Positions 28,045 through 36,804 of a stretch of 64,000 nucleotides of DNA are shown here, one piece after another. Positions within the stretch are counted from its first letter, which is position 1; every line of letters starts with the position of its first letter. This DNA comes from Mesobacillus foraminis (GTDB lineage Bacteria > Bacillota > Bacilli > Bacillales > Cytobacillaceae). Under the pieces are notes generated by a model that saw nothing but the letters and a program-made list of their open reading frames with translations, did not search any database and was not told the DNA's origin. Both the position numbers and the translations under genes were made by a program. The stretch is from positions 27,099 to 91,098 of the forward strand of contig NZ_SLVV01000008.1 in the NCBI RefSeq assembly GCF_004340465.1. The letters run 5' to 3'.

Positions 28045-29391
28045 TTATACAAACAAACTTAGCAACAGGATAAAGGCTAAACCAGCAACCGAAATGATGG
28101 TCTCAAGCAAGGTCCAGGTTGCGAATGTTTCTTTCATGCTTAAGCCGAAATACTCCTTAAACATCCAGAAACCGGCATCGTTAACGTGTGAGGCAATTAC
28201 ACTTCCCGCTCCAGTTGCCAGTACCACTAAAGCAAGGTTAACGTCAGTTTGTCCCAGCATCGGAATCACCAGACCAGCTGTTGTCAGCGCAGCAACAGTG
28301 GCAGATCCCAGGGAAATCCGCAGGATGGCAGCAATCAGCCAGGCAAGGACGATTGGAGACAGGGTAGTGGCTTTGAAAAGCTCGGCCACATAGTCACCGA
28401 CACCTCCATCAATTAACACTTGCTTGAAGGCTCCGCCCCCACCAATAATCAAAAGCATCATGCCAATATGGGTAATTGCCGTTGTACATGAATCCATTAC
28501 GTTTTTAATTGGGATCTTCCTGGCCAGCCCCATTGTATAAACAGCAACCAGCAGGGAAATCAGCATGGAAGTAGAGGCATCTCCGATAAAACGAATCGCC
28601 GCAAGGACACTGTTGTCTTCAAATCCCAATGTTTTTTGAAGCAGGGTAATAATTGTGGCAATTGACATTAAGATAACCGGAAGCATCGCTGTAAATACAC
28701 TGACGCCAAATCCTGGTGTATCTTCAAGCTTAAAGACTTTCTGTTCTCCCAGAGAGGCGATGCTGCCTGTTTTCGTAAATGATTCAGGCACCAGTTTTTT
28801 AGCCAGCTTTGTAAATAATGGTCCTGCAAGAATAACTGTAGGAACAGCGACGATAAAACCGTATAGCAATACTTCGCCCAGGTTAGCTCCATATTCGCCA
28901 GCAATCACTGTTGGCCCCGGGTGCGGCGGAAGGAATCCGTGTGTCACCGATAAAGCGGCAACCATCGGAATTCCAAGGAACAAGATAGAAATCTTTAACT
29001 CTTTTGAAATAGCAAAGACGATAGGAATTAGTAACACTAATCCAACTTCGAAAAATAAAGCGATACCAATAATGAATGAGGCAGCAACCACTGCCCATTG
29101 AATATTCTTCTCCCCAAATTTGTGGACGAGGGTCATCGCAATGCGCTGTGCGCCCCCTGAATCGGCAATAAGCTTCCCTAACATTGCTCCAAGCCCAAAG
29201 ATTAGCGCGAGGTGTCCAAGTGTTCCGCCTAATCCGGCCTCAATCGTTTTGACGATTTGATCAAGAGGCATCCCCAGTGCTAAAGCAACAAGGAATGAAA
29301 CAATGATGAGCGATACAAAGGTATTTAGTTTAAGTCCCATAATAAGCAGCAATAAGGCCAAAATCCCAATGGCAACAATAATTAATGGCAT
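28045..29391 (-). CDS. gntP: Gluconate permease GntP
   Basis: The 448-residue protein is hydrophobic throughout (about 12-14 helices) and belongs to the GntP gluconate:H+ symporter family. Characteristic segments are FGLGAMLGKLIADSGGAQRIA, read in short parts, and HGFLPPHPGPTVIA. It imports gluconate for GntK. It lies 21 bp after gntK in the operon. Confidence 0.95.
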   Translation of the reverse strand: MPLIIVAIGILALLLLIMGLKLNTFVSLIIVSFLVALALGMPLDQIVKTIEAGLGGTLGHLALIFGLGAMLGKLIADSGGAQRIAMTLVHKFGEKNIQWAVVAASFIIGIALFFEVGLVLLIPIVFAISKELKISILFLGIPMVAALSVTHGFLPPHPGPTVIAGEYGANLGEVLLYGFIVAVPTVILAGPLFTKLAKKLVPESFTKTGSIASLGEQKVFKLEDTPGFGVSVFTAMLPVILMSIATIITLLQKTLGFEDNSVLAAIRFIGDASTSMLISLLVAVYTMGLARKIPIKNVMDSCTTAITHIGMMLLIIGGGGAFKQVLIDGGVGDYVAELFKATTLSPIVLAWLIAAILRISLGSATVAALTTAGLVIPMLGQTDVNLALVVLATGAGSVIASHVNDAGFWMFKEYFGLSMKETFATWTLLETIISVAGLAFILLLSLFV

Positions 29392-29412
29392 GTGAATTCC
29401 CCCAGTTGTTAT

Positions 29413-30954
29413 CTAGCTGTGTTTTGTCAAGCTTCTTTGATAATCAGCAATCCGTTTATAATCGTTTTCCAGCACTCTTGATAGGTCAATAAAAATTGGC
29501 AGCAGCTCCCTGTACTCCTTAACTGCGTCTTCTTTTGGTGTATGTTTGTAGGTAGTGCCAATCATTTCGGATGCGATTTCGAATGATTGTATTTTTCCTG
29601 TGGCATACAGTCCTAAAATACAGGCACCAAGGCATGAGCTTTCATAGCTTTCTGGAACGGTCACCTCTGATTCGAATATGTCGGACATCATTTGGCGCCA
29701 AACCTCGGACCTGGCAAAACCGCCTGTTGCCTGAAGTCGTGTTACAGGAGTATCCATGCACTCCGTCAAGGCTAAAAATACGGTATATAGGTTATAAATG
29801 ACACCTTCAAGGGCTGCCCGGATCATATGCTCTTTTTTATGGGACATGGTTAACCCGAAGAAGGAGCCCCGGACATCCGGATTCCATAATGGAGCACGTT
29901 CCCCTGCGAGGTATGGATGGAACAGCAGTCCATCAGAGCCTGGTCTTACTCGTTCGGCAATCTTTGTTAATACTTCATAAGGATCAATTCCGAGTCTTTT
30001 TGCTGTCTCGATTTCAGAAGAAGCAAATTCATCGCGGATCCAGCGGAGGACCATTCCTCCGTTGTTGACCGGTCCGCCAATGACCCAGTGTTTTTCCGTC
30101 AGGGCATAGCAGAAGATTCTTCCTTTTTCATCTGTCTGCGGCTGGTCAATGATGGTCCGGATGGCCCCGCTTGTCCCAATTGTCACTGCAATTTCGCCGG
30201 GCCTGATGGCGTTTACACCCAGGTTGGAAAGAACTCCGTCGCTTGCTCCGATGATAAAAGGAGTTTCCGGATCAATTCCAATCTGTTTTGCCAGATTGGG
30301 GTCGCAATTGGTAAAAATCCTGGTAGTAGGGACGAGCTCAGACAATTGATTCCGCGTTATGCCAGCTATTTTTAACGCTTCTTCATCCCAGTCCAGGTCT
30401 TTCAGGTTCATCATGCACATGGCTGATGCCAAAGAATGATCGACCACATACTGATCAAAAAACTTTTTAAAGATATATTCTTTAATACCAATATATTTTT
30501 TGGTTCTGGCAGCGATTTCAGGGCGGTCATTCACAATCCAGGCAATCTTGCTCAAAGGTGACATTGGATGGATGGGCGTTCCGGTTCGCCTGTAGATTTC
30601 CTGACCGTTGAGCTCATGTTTTATTTTGTGGGACCATGCCTCGCTTCGATTATCAGCCCATGTAATACAAGGCGTAAGCGGCCGGTCATCTTCATCCATG
30701 GCTATGAGGCTGTGCATCGCACTGCTGAATGAAACAAATAATAGTTTTTTCTGGGAATGATGTTTCATAATAGCCGAAACTGCCTGTAAAACTGCCTGGA
30801 ATATCTCTTCGGGATCTTGTTCAGCAGTTGAAATGTTGGGTGTGTATAGCGGGTAGCCAATGTTTTCTTGCTGGATCACTTCACCTTTTTCACTGAACAA
30901 GACAGCTTTTGTACTTGTAGTGCCGATATCGATCCCTAACATATAGTTAGTCAT
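29413..30954 (-). CDS. gntK: Gluconokinase GntK (FGGY family)
   Basis: The 513-residue sugar kinase phosphorylates gluconate to 6-phosphogluconate. The N-terminal phosphate-binding GIDIGTTSTKAVLF, the second motif VTIGTSGAIRT, and GGFARSEVWRQMMSD of the FGGY family are present. Its start overlaps the gntR stop by 8 bp, indicating translational coupling. Confidence 0.96.
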   Translation of the reverse strand: MTNYMLGIDIGTTSTKAVLFSEKGEVIQQENIGYPLYTPNISTAEQDPEEIFQAVLQAVSAIMKHHSQKKLLFVSFSSAMHSLIAMDEDDRPLTPCITWADNRSEAWSHKIKHELNGQEIYRRTGTPIHPMSPLSKIAWIVNDRPEIAARTKKYIGIKEYIFKKFFDQYVVDHSLASAMCMMNLKDLDWDEEALKIAGITRNQLSELVPTTRIFTNCDPNLAKQIGIDPETPFIIGASDGVLSNLGVNAIRPGEIAVTIGTSGAIRTIIDQPQTDEKGRIFCYALTEKHWVIGGPVNNGGMVLRWIRDEFASSEIETAKRLGIDPYEVLTKIAERVRPGSDGLLFHPYLAGERAPLWNPDVRGSFFGLTMSHKKEHMIRAALEGVIYNLYTVFLALTECMDTPVTRLQATGGFARSEVWRQMMSDIFESEVTVPESYESSCLGACILGLYATGKIQSFEIASEMIGTTYKHTPKEDAVKEYRELLPIFIDLSRVLENDYKRIADYQRSLTKHS

Positions 30955-31675
30955 TTTGCTCCACTCCTTTTGATAGGATTTGCTGTGACATCCATAAATC
31001 TTCTACTTTCCCTTGAACATCATCAAAGTTTTGATGCAAGGACTCAATCATAAGATCTCTGTCCTTTGCCTTGATTGCTTCGATATAAAGCTCATGGTTT
31101 TTTATAATCCGGTCAAAGTCCTCGTACTTTTCCTTAAAACGTGCACGCATTGATAAAAGGATGAGACTTTCCATTACAGGCTTTAAATTATTCCAGATCA
31201 TCAAGATGTGGGAATGGTTGATGGCGCGGATGATCGTTTCATGAAACAGTACATCCTGAAAGGAAAACTCATCTGCGTCTTCATATCTTGTTGCAACCTT
31301 CATCATCTCCAGGATTTTACTCAGCTCTCTTACCAGCTCGGAAACGTCCATTCTGACAAGCCGTTCAAATACAAACGTTTCAATGAGTAAGCGAACATCA
31401 TAAATTTCCTCTATCTCTTTTTCCGTTAATCCAATAACAACGGCACCCATTCTTTCCAAACGGATAATATTTTCAGATGCCATTACTTTCAATGCTTCAC
31501 GGACTGGCGAACGGCTAACGGCAAAGTCTGCAGCCAATTTATTTTCCGACAGGATGGTACCGCTCTCAATCATGCCCGAAATAATCCGCATTCTCAGCTC
31601 GCATGTTACACGATCCCCAGTAGATGCTTTTAAAAGCCACTTTTCGGGATATAATAATTCCTTAGGTTCAGCCAT
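30947..31675 (-). CDS. gntR: Gluconate operon repressor GntR
   Basis: The 242-residue repressor has an N-terminal winged helix (about 20-85; NKLAADFAVSRSPVREALK) and a C-terminal FCD effector domain that senses gluconate. It is close to B. subtilis GntR over its length. The ATG at 31675 after AAGAAGGTG is preferred over 31714. It represses its own operon through the perfect operator at 31701-31718. Confidence 0.96.
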   Translation of the reverse strand: MAEPKELLYPEKWLLKASTGDRVTCELRMRIISGMIESGTILSENKLAADFAVSRSPVREALKVMASENIIRLERMGAVVIGLTEKEIEEIYDVRLLIETFVFERLVRMDVSELVRELSKILEMMKVATRYEDADEFSFQDVLFHETIIRAINHSHILMIWNNLKPVMESLILLSMRARFKEKYEDFDRIIKNHELYIEAIKAKDRDLMIESLHQNFDDVQGKVEDLWMSQQILSKGVEQND

Positions 31676-31700
31676 GCATACACCTTCTTGTAAAATAAGT

Positions 31701-31718
31701 ATACTTGTATACAAGTAT
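31701..31718. promoter_or_regulatory. GntR operator
   Basis: ATACTTGTATACAAGTAT is a perfect 18-bp palindrome identical to the known B. subtilis gnt operator. It lies just downstream of the -10, where bound GntR blocks transcription. Confidence 0.95.
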
Positions 31719-31753
31719 TATAACGCAGATTTTATATTATGCAAACGCTTTTA
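31717..31753 (-). promoter_or_regulatory. gnt promoter with overlapping cre site
   Basis: On the minus strand TTGCAT (31739-31744) and TATAAT (31717-31722) are 16 bp apart. TGCAAACGCTTTTA (31740-31753) matches the catabolite-responsive element TGWAANCGNTNWCA at 12 of 14 positions and covers the -35. CcpA repression is expected when preferred sugars are present. Confidence 0.75.
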
Positions 31754-31870
31754 ATAAAAAGCAATCGATTACACTCAGATTGTTTTGAAAAGTCCTTTTG
31801 AATTGAGGCAAACAGCAACATCCATTGCAAGGCCTCATTCCTTTAGCGAACAACGATATATTTCAAAAAA

Positions 31871-31899
31871 TTGACAATTAATTTTCGCTAATTTTATAG
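31871..31899 (+). promoter_or_regulatory. Promoter before the c-di-GMP riboswitch
   Basis: TTGACA (31871-31876) and TTATAG (31894-31899) are 17 bp apart. The start would fall about 30 nt before the aptamer. From 31754 to 31870 nothing else was recognised beyond a second weak cre-like site near 31762-31775. Confidence 0.55.
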
Positions 31900-31936
31900 A
31901 AAGATAATGTATACTAAAGGGACTTAAAAATCTGAA

Positions 31937-32016
31937 AAAGGCAAACTTCACCGAAAGGGAAGGACGCAAAGCCATGAGCCTAAGCGAAAGAATTCGTATG
32001 GTTGTCAGGTTGCCAG
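31937..32016 (+). ncRNA. c-di-GMP-I (GEMM) riboswitch
   Basis: The conserved core is present: AGGCAAAC (31940-31946 region), a hairpin capped by the GAAA tetraloop (31953-31956), GGACGCAAAGCC (31962-31973), GCCTAAG (31978-31984) and the closing GTCAGGTTGCC (32004-32014), whose TTGCC pairs with GGCAA at the 5' end. This matches class I c-di-GMP aptamers throughout. GCCAGG (32012-32017) can alternatively pair with CCTGGC (32033-32038), giving a mutually exclusive helix as a possible expression platform. No T-tailed terminator is seen. Confidence 0.93.
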
Positions 32017-32059
32017 GTACCATTCTGTGTGCCCTGGCTGCAGAGTGGAGGATGCAGGA

Positions 32060-32932
32060 ATGGCAAAAATAGTGATGGCGGCAGTATTCTTTTTCTCGTT
32101 TTTAGCAGGAGGTTCCGGAATGAACGTAAAAGCTGCTGGAGCGGAGGACTTTGCTACCTGGCTTTGGAATCCGTGGATGATGGTAGATGACGAGGCGGGA
32201 ACACTGGCATTCCTGGAAAGCAAGAATGTAAACAAGGTTTATTTGCAAATCGACCGGGATATTCCGCAGAGCGTTTACCGAAGCTTCATTGAAAAAGCTT
32301 CAGCCAAGGGAATGAAGGTTTACGCACTGGATGGGGCACCAAACTGGGTGGCGCCTAATGGCTATCTTAGCCTCGATCAGCTTGTAAACTGGATAAAGAC
32401 CTACCAGAACGGTTCCAGTCCTTTGCAACGGTTTACCGGAATCCATTTAGATGTTGAACCCTATTTATACAGCGGCTGGTCCTCGAAACAGGCTGCAACG
32501 GTCAAAACTTACCAGGCTTTATTATTAAAGGCGAAAAGCAGTGCAGCTTCGTTAAATATTCCGCTTGAGGCGGACCTGCCTTTCTGGTTCGATGAGATAT
32601 CCTATAAAAATACGTATGGAAAAGGCATTCTTGCTGAATGGGTCATTGCAAATACAAGCGGAGTCACGATCATGGCTTACCGGGATTCAGCGCCGATGAT
32701 CATTGAGCTTGTAAAAAATGAAGTAGGCTATGCCGGAAAATATAATAAAAAGCTGGTCATCGGTGTGGAGACAGGGCAGACGAATGAGGGAAACATGATA
32801 TCCTTCTTTGAGGAAGGAGAGGCTTATCTCGATCAGGAACTGGAGAAAGTGAAAAGCTTTTATGCGGGAACACCCGGATATAGTGGGATAGCCGTTCACC
32901 ATGTCGGCAGCTGGCTGACAATGAAACCTTAA
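32060..32932 (+). CDS. Secreted TIM-barrel-like protein under c-di-GMP riboswitch
   Basis: The 290-residue protein has a Sec signal peptide (VMAAVFFFSFLAGGSG, cleavage near KAAGA). A mature domain of about 260 residues has alternating strands and helices, including FTGIHLDVEPYLYSGW and TIMAYRDSAP. The acidic pair in HLDVEPY resembles catalytic strands of TIM-barrel glycoside hydrolases, but I cannot name a family. The ATG at 32060 follows GGAGGATGCAGGA. Its leader is a c-di-GMP-I riboswitch, so the product probably acts in the motile-to-sessile switch, for example on a matrix polysaccharide. A terminator follows. Confidence 0.75.
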   Translation: MAKIVMAAVFFFSFLAGGSGMNVKAAGAEDFATWLWNPWMMVDDEAGTLAFLESKNVNKVYLQIDRDIPQSVYRSFIEKASAKGMKVYALDGAPNWVAPNGYLSLDQLVNWIKTYQNGSSPLQRFTGIHLDVEPYLYSGWSSKQAATVKTYQALLLKAKSSAASLNIPLEADLPFWFDEISYKNTYGKGILAEWVIANTSGVTIMAYRDSAPMIIELVKNEVGYAGKYNKKLVIGVETGQTNEGNMISFFEEGEAYLDQELEKVKSFYAGTPGYSGIAVHHVGSWLTMKP

Positions 32933-32941
32933 TAAAGACAT

Positions 32942-32982
32942 AGCAGCAGCTTTTGCCGGCATATTGGCGAGCTGCTTTTTTT
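32942..32982 (+). terminator. Terminator after the riboswitch-controlled gene
   Basis: AGCAGC and GCTGCT with inner GCC/GGC helices form a hairpin followed by seven Ts. Confidence 0.85.
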
Positions 32983-33068
32983 ATTGGTTCCAATGAAGAC
33001 GCACAGTTTACAGAATAATATTATTCATTAGATTGGAAAACCTAACAGAGAAAGGAGGTTTTCAATCA

Positions 33069-33227
33069 ATGAAATCAATGAAGAAGTATTTTCTGATGCT
33101 GCTCTTATGCTTTTCAATCTTTTCGATAAGCGGGTGCGGAAATGATGAAAAACCGGAGGAAGACGAAAAAATTGAAGATGTAGAGGAAGAGGATGAAATT
33201 GGTGACGGCGAGGTTAATGACGAGTAA
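33069..33227 (+). CDS. Small acidic lipoprotein
   Basis: The 52-residue protein has a lipoprotein signal peptide (MKKYFLMLLLCFSIFSISGC, lipobox ISGC). The mature tail of about 28 residues is almost entirely Glu, Asp and Lys. AAAGGAGG (33050-33057) precedes the ATG at 33069. I do not recognise a family; such short acidic lipoproteins are common in Bacillus and their functions are unknown. It lies between the c-di-GMP-controlled gene and the unknown secreted protein. Confidence 0.7.
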   Translation: MKSMKKYFLMLLLCFSIFSISGCGNDEKPEEDEKIEDVEEEDEIGDGEVNDE

Positions 33228-33268
33228 GAGAAATTTCGCCGAGACTAAATGGTCAATCTATTGAAAGC

Positions 33269-33316
33269 AGCGGTACCCTAAAGGCCGGTATTGGAGATGG
33301 CCTTCAGGGTATCGCT
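33269..33316. terminator. Long hairpin between convergent genes
   Basis: AGCGGTACCCTAAAGGCC and GGCCTTCAGGGTATCGCT pair over 18 positions with two mismatches. T-tracts on both sides are weak, so it probably acts as a bidirectional terminator. Confidence 0.7.
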
Positions 33317-33320
33317 TTCC

Positions 33321-34169
33321 CTATTGCTGGATGAAGATTTCATTTAACTTGTTAAAGGCTATTACAAGCTTGCCATTTTTCAAGATGGTAATGCCTTCAG
33401 GCTCCCTTGCGGTATTAAGGGATACGCGCTTTATATTTTTGCCGTTACGATCAAAGGTCATGTATTCTCCGTTTGAGAGCAGATAGTATGAATGGCCCCC
33501 AATCGCAAAGCCCTGTATTTCTTTTTTCGGTGTTTTGCCGATGAGTCCCTTCACATGAATCTTTTCACGCCAGTCACGAGTTGCTTCGGGGCCCTTGCCT
33601 AAATGGATCTTATTAATATCGTAGCCGTCGCCTGCCTTTGAAACAGCAATTACGGTATTGGCATCCTGCATGGCAAGGACATTTGGATGAATGGCAGAAG
33701 GAATCCTCCACTTTTTCACAACTGTTAAAGTCGCCGGGTTGATTTTTTGCAGCACATAGCTCTTCTGGCCCTTAATATCGGCAATTTGGTAGAGAAAACC
33801 ATCCATATAGGAGATGGCCTGTCCATGCCCAATCGTCAGCTTCTTGCTTTTCTTTAAGAGTTTTCCTTTGCTGCTGTACTTATAAATATATCCATAACTG
33901 GTTTTATCGCCTGTTCCATAAGTTAAATAAAAATTATTTTTAGGGTCTGCAGTAATTCCCTGCAGCCCTTTTGCCGCAGTCCCTTTGATATTGGCAGGAT
34001 CCCGATATGGGTAAAAAAGAGTCTTCACTTTAATGTTATTGCTGAATTTCAAAGTGTGCACCGCATTTGTTCCAGCATAAACACTTATGGCCGACGGGAA
34101 AGGGATACTGAAGAGGAGAACCAGTGCGCATAAAACAATTGTCACCGACCGTACAGATTTATTTTTCAT
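33321..34169 (-). CDS. Secreted protein of unknown function, propeller-like
   Basis: The 282-residue protein has a signal peptide (VTIVLCALVLLFSIPFPSAISVYA). About five or six repeated beta-rich segments of the form GxxYxYSxxGKLLKK, VLQKINPATLTVVKKW and YMTFDRNGKNIKRV follow, typical of a small beta-propeller. I do not recognise a named family. The ATG at 34169 follows CCGGAGGC and is preferred over 34187. It is divergent from the Big_2 protein gene. Confidence 0.65.
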   Translation of the reverse strand: MKNKSVRSVTIVLCALVLLFSIPFPSAISVYAGTNAVHTLKFSNNIKVKTLFYPYRDPANIKGTAAKGLQGITADPKNNFYLTYGTGDKTSYGYIYKYSSKGKLLKKSKKLTIGHGQAISYMDGFLYQIADIKGQKSYVLQKINPATLTVVKKWRIPSAIHPNVLAMQDANTVIAVSKAGDGYDINKIHLGKGPEATRDWREKIHVKGLIGKTPKKEIQGFAIGGHSYYLLSNGEYMTFDRNGKNIKRVSLNTAREPEGITILKNGKLVIAFNKLNEIFIQQ

Positions 34170-34397
34170 TATAGCCTCCGGGTTCAAAGATGTCTGATTT
34201 AATACAGGTATTCACAAAGAACCTTTCCCAACCAACCTTTTACAATTAAGCTTTTACCAGGTGGCTGTGTATAGCCTCAGTGCTTTCCCCCTCTGAAGAA
34301 GTTTTATCCTCGTATCCCTATAGTATCTTCCAGTAACTGTTATTTCAATAGCTGAGTAGCCTCTTAAACAAAAATTGTAAAGAGATTATTAATATAA
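34170..34397. other. Non-coding divergent intergenic stretch
   Basis: This AT-rich stretch should contain the promoter of the minus-strand secreted protein. A small hairpin, GGCTGTGTATAGCC, lies at about 34262-34275. No riboswitch class could be matched to it. Confidence 0.4.
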
Positions 34398-34424
34398 TGA
34401 AAGTCGAGGTATTTCTGCCGATAT
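34398..34424 (+). promoter_or_regulatory. SigD-type promoter of the Big_2 protein gene
   Basis: GCCGATAT (34417-34424) matches the SigD -10 consensus at all eight positions. TGAA (34398-34401) lies exactly 15 bp upstream and matches the -35 TAAA at three of four. SigD drives flagellar, chemotaxis and autolysin genes. Confidence 0.7.
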
Positions 34425-34461
34425 ATACATAGAAAATATAAGTCGGAAGGAAGGTTTGCCT

Positions 34462-36546
34462 TTGAATAGGAATAGTTCAATAAAATTATTAGTCATGATG
34501 GTGCTTTTTCTGTCATTTTGGTTCGGATGTGAAGTAACAGGCGCATCCGCTGCTTCGTTGGGAGAAGGTACTTATAAGGTAGGGGAGGATATTTCGGCAG
34601 GATTAAATAACTTTAGCGTTCAGGAAGGGACTGCTACTATTCTCATTAGCAGGGGGGAGGAAGTTTTACTAGTTGAAACCCTTGACAGTGATAAAACTTA
34701 TTCATCTAATCAATTTTCTGCCCGTTTAAGAGATGGGGATGCAATAGAGATTTACTTAGATGGCGGCTCCCATATAGAAGTGTCTCAAACTGGAAAACTG
34801 GATATGAAAAACATCAGGGCTGGGTATTATGAAGTTGACGTTGATATTCCTGCAGGGACTTATACATTAGATATTGTCAATCCTGATGATAGTGCCTATA
34901 TTAGTATTTTGGACAACGAATATTTTGAAAAGGAATCATTTAGTTTATTTTATGAAGAAGTAAATCCTGATAGATATACTTTCTCAAAAGGTGAGAAGAT
35001 TTATATCTCTTCGTTAATTGAGACAATAAACTTTAAAGAGGTCATCCTTGTCCCAAAAAGTATCACATTAAGCAAAACCAGTTTAACTCTAATGGTTAAC
35101 CGCACGGCACAGCTAAGTGCAACAGTTAACCCATCAACTGCCAGAAATAAGGGTGTCAGCTGGACTAGCGGTAACCCGGCAATTGCAACTGTCGATACTA
35201 AAGGGAATGTAAAAGCAGTGAAGGTTGGAAAAACAACTATTACAGCTACCGCAAACGGCGACAAATCTATCACAAAAACCATCCCTGTAACCGTATTAAA
35301 AATTATCCCGACTAGCTTGAAATTAAATAAGTCCTCTTTGCATATTTCAAAAAAACAAATTGTAAAGGTAACAGCGACAGTAGATCCTAAGGATGCAGCA
35401 GATAAAACCATCTTGTGGAAAAGCTCAAACCCTAAGGTAGCAACCGTCGATTCGCAAGGAAATATCAAAGGACTTGCCAATGGTTCGGCTACTGTTACAG
35501 CAACTGCAAAGGATAACCCTAAGGTCTATAAAAAAGTAGCAGTAAAGGTTTCGACTAAAACAGTAAAAGTAAATAAAACTGGCCTAACTTTAACAGCGGG
35601 AAAGACAGCGGTACTTAAAGCCACCGTTTCACCACTAGACAGTACCGATAAAGCTGTAAAGTGGACGTCTTCAAATACAAGAATTGCAACGGTAGACAGT
35701 AAAGGGAAAGTAAGTGGAAAGACAAAAGGAACGGCAACTATAACTGCCACAGTGAAAGATGCCAAGGCGGTTAAGGTAAAGGTGACAGTCACGGCACCTA
35801 TTCCAGCAAAATCGGTTAAACTGAATAAAAATTCAGTTACCTTGGGCAAGGGGAAAACTCTAGCTCTTACAGCCACGGTTAGTCCGCATAATACAACGAA
35901 TAAAACAGTGAAATGGAAATCTTCAAATACTAGAGTAGCAACGGTTGACAGCAAGGGGAAGGTCAAGGCCGTTGGTTCAGGAACCGCAAGAATTACAGCT
36001 TCAACAATAAATGGAAAAACAACAGCAGCGACTATTACTGTACCTTATGTTAAGAATTTAAGTGCTGGAAAATGGAAGGCAGGAAAGGATATACCTGCGG
36101 GGCGCTATAAGATTACCGCTAAAGCAGGCAGCGGCAACTTAGTCATTGGTATGGGTACAGAGGATCGTTTTATAAATGAAATCCTGTCGAGTGAGAAGGA
36201 TGAATTTGGCGTTACAGCAGTTACAACAGATATTAAAGCAGGAGACAATATTGAGATTTCGGGCCTTGACAATGTACAATTCACCCGTGTCGCAAATATA
36301 AGGTCCAACACTTTGCACTCTGGATACTGGACTGTAGGCAAGGATATAGCTCCGGGGAAGTATAAAATTACAACACCTGATTATATGGGGAATTTATTCA
36401 TTTACAGGGGAGATAATCTACTTGTAAATGAAATCCTTGCACATAAACCTGGTACTTATACGGTTACAAGTGTAACAGTAACTCTTAAGTCTGGAGACCG
36501 GATTGGTATTTCCGGCTTAGATCATGTTGTTTTTACCAAACGATAA
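34462..36546 (+). CDS. Secreted Big_2-repeat protein with flanking DIPAG domains
   Basis: The 694-residue protein has a signal peptide ending near GASAAS. Two repeats built around GxYxVGxDIxAG follow (about 35-195), then four bacterial Ig-like Big_2 repeats of about 80-85 residues (about 200-530; each with SSN or SGN, ATVDSKG and GxATITATxxD). Two further DIPAG repeats close the protein (about 535-694; KWKAGKDIPAGRYKI and YWTVGKDIAPGKYKI). The layout is symmetric, 2-4-2. Big_2 domains are adhesin and cell-surface modules; the DIPAG module is uncharacterised to my knowledge. The TTG at 34462 follows GGAAGGAAGG. A SigD-type promoter precedes it. Confidence 0.82.
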   Translation: MNRNSSIKLLVMMVLFLSFWFGCEVTGASAASLGEGTYKVGEDISAGLNNFSVQEGTATILISRGEEVLLVETLDSDKTYSSNQFSARLRDGDAIEIYLDGGSHIEVSQTGKLDMKNIRAGYYEVDVDIPAGTYTLDIVNPDDSAYISILDNEYFEKESFSLFYEEVNPDRYTFSKGEKIYISSLIETINFKEVILVPKSITLSKTSLTLMVNRTAQLSATVNPSTARNKGVSWTSGNPAIATVDTKGNVKAVKVGKTTITATANGDKSITKTIPVTVLKIIPTSLKLNKSSLHISKKQIVKVTATVDPKDAADKTILWKSSNPKVATVDSQGNIKGLANGSATVTATAKDNPKVYKKVAVKVSTKTVKVNKTGLTLTAGKTAVLKATVSPLDSTDKAVKWTSSNTRIATVDSKGKVSGKTKGTATITATVKDAKAVKVKVTVTAPIPAKSVKLNKNSVTLGKGKTLALTATVSPHNTTNKTVKWKSSNTRVATVDSKGKVKAVGSGTARITASTINGKTTAATITVPYVKNLSAGKWKAGKDIPAGRYKITAKAGSGNLVIGMGTEDRFINEILSSEKDEFGVTAVTTDIKAGDNIEISGLDNVQFTRVANIRSNTLHSGYWTVGKDIAPGKYKITTPDYMGNLFIYRGDNLLVNEILAHKPGTYTVTSVTVTLKSGDRIGISGLDHVVFTKR

Positions 36547-36559
36547 TAAATATAGACGA

Positions 36560-36591
36560 GGGAGGATGCCTTATGGGTATCCTCTTTTTTT
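36560..36591 (+). terminator. Terminator after the Big_2 gene
   Basis: GAGGATGCC and GGGTATCCTC pair with minor irregularity around TTAT and are followed by seven Ts. Positions 36592-36777 contain no recognisable feature. Confidence 0.85.
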
Positions 36592-36777
36592 GTGACAATT
36601 CTGAAATAAGATTCCTCTTTACACTTCATTTATTAAACCGGAAGCAGAGTCTCATTTTTACTGGAATTAATCCAAGTTGGGTCTCCCTTAAAACTTTAAT
36701 TAATGCATGTATTTAAGCAAAAATTTACCTTTTGACCATTGGAGATAACTCCTTAATGTTTACCATGAACTCCTACT

Positions 36778-36804
36778 TAACATCGCTTCCAATTCAGCCG
36801 ATAT
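36778..36804 (+). promoter_or_regulatory. SigD-type promoter of the chemotaxis receptor gene
   Basis: TAAC (36778-36781), a 15-bp spacer and a perfect GCCGATAT (36797-36804) match the SigD consensus TAAA-N15-GCCGATAT in 11 of 12 positions. The leader to the gene is about 150 nt. Confidence 0.8.

Noticed and set aside
34188-34400. Possible second riboswitch in the leader of the minus-strand secreted protein
   Set aside because: The minus strand contains GAAAGCACTGAGGCTA and a small hairpin, but the core elements of the c-di-GMP-I aptamer are missing and no other class fits.
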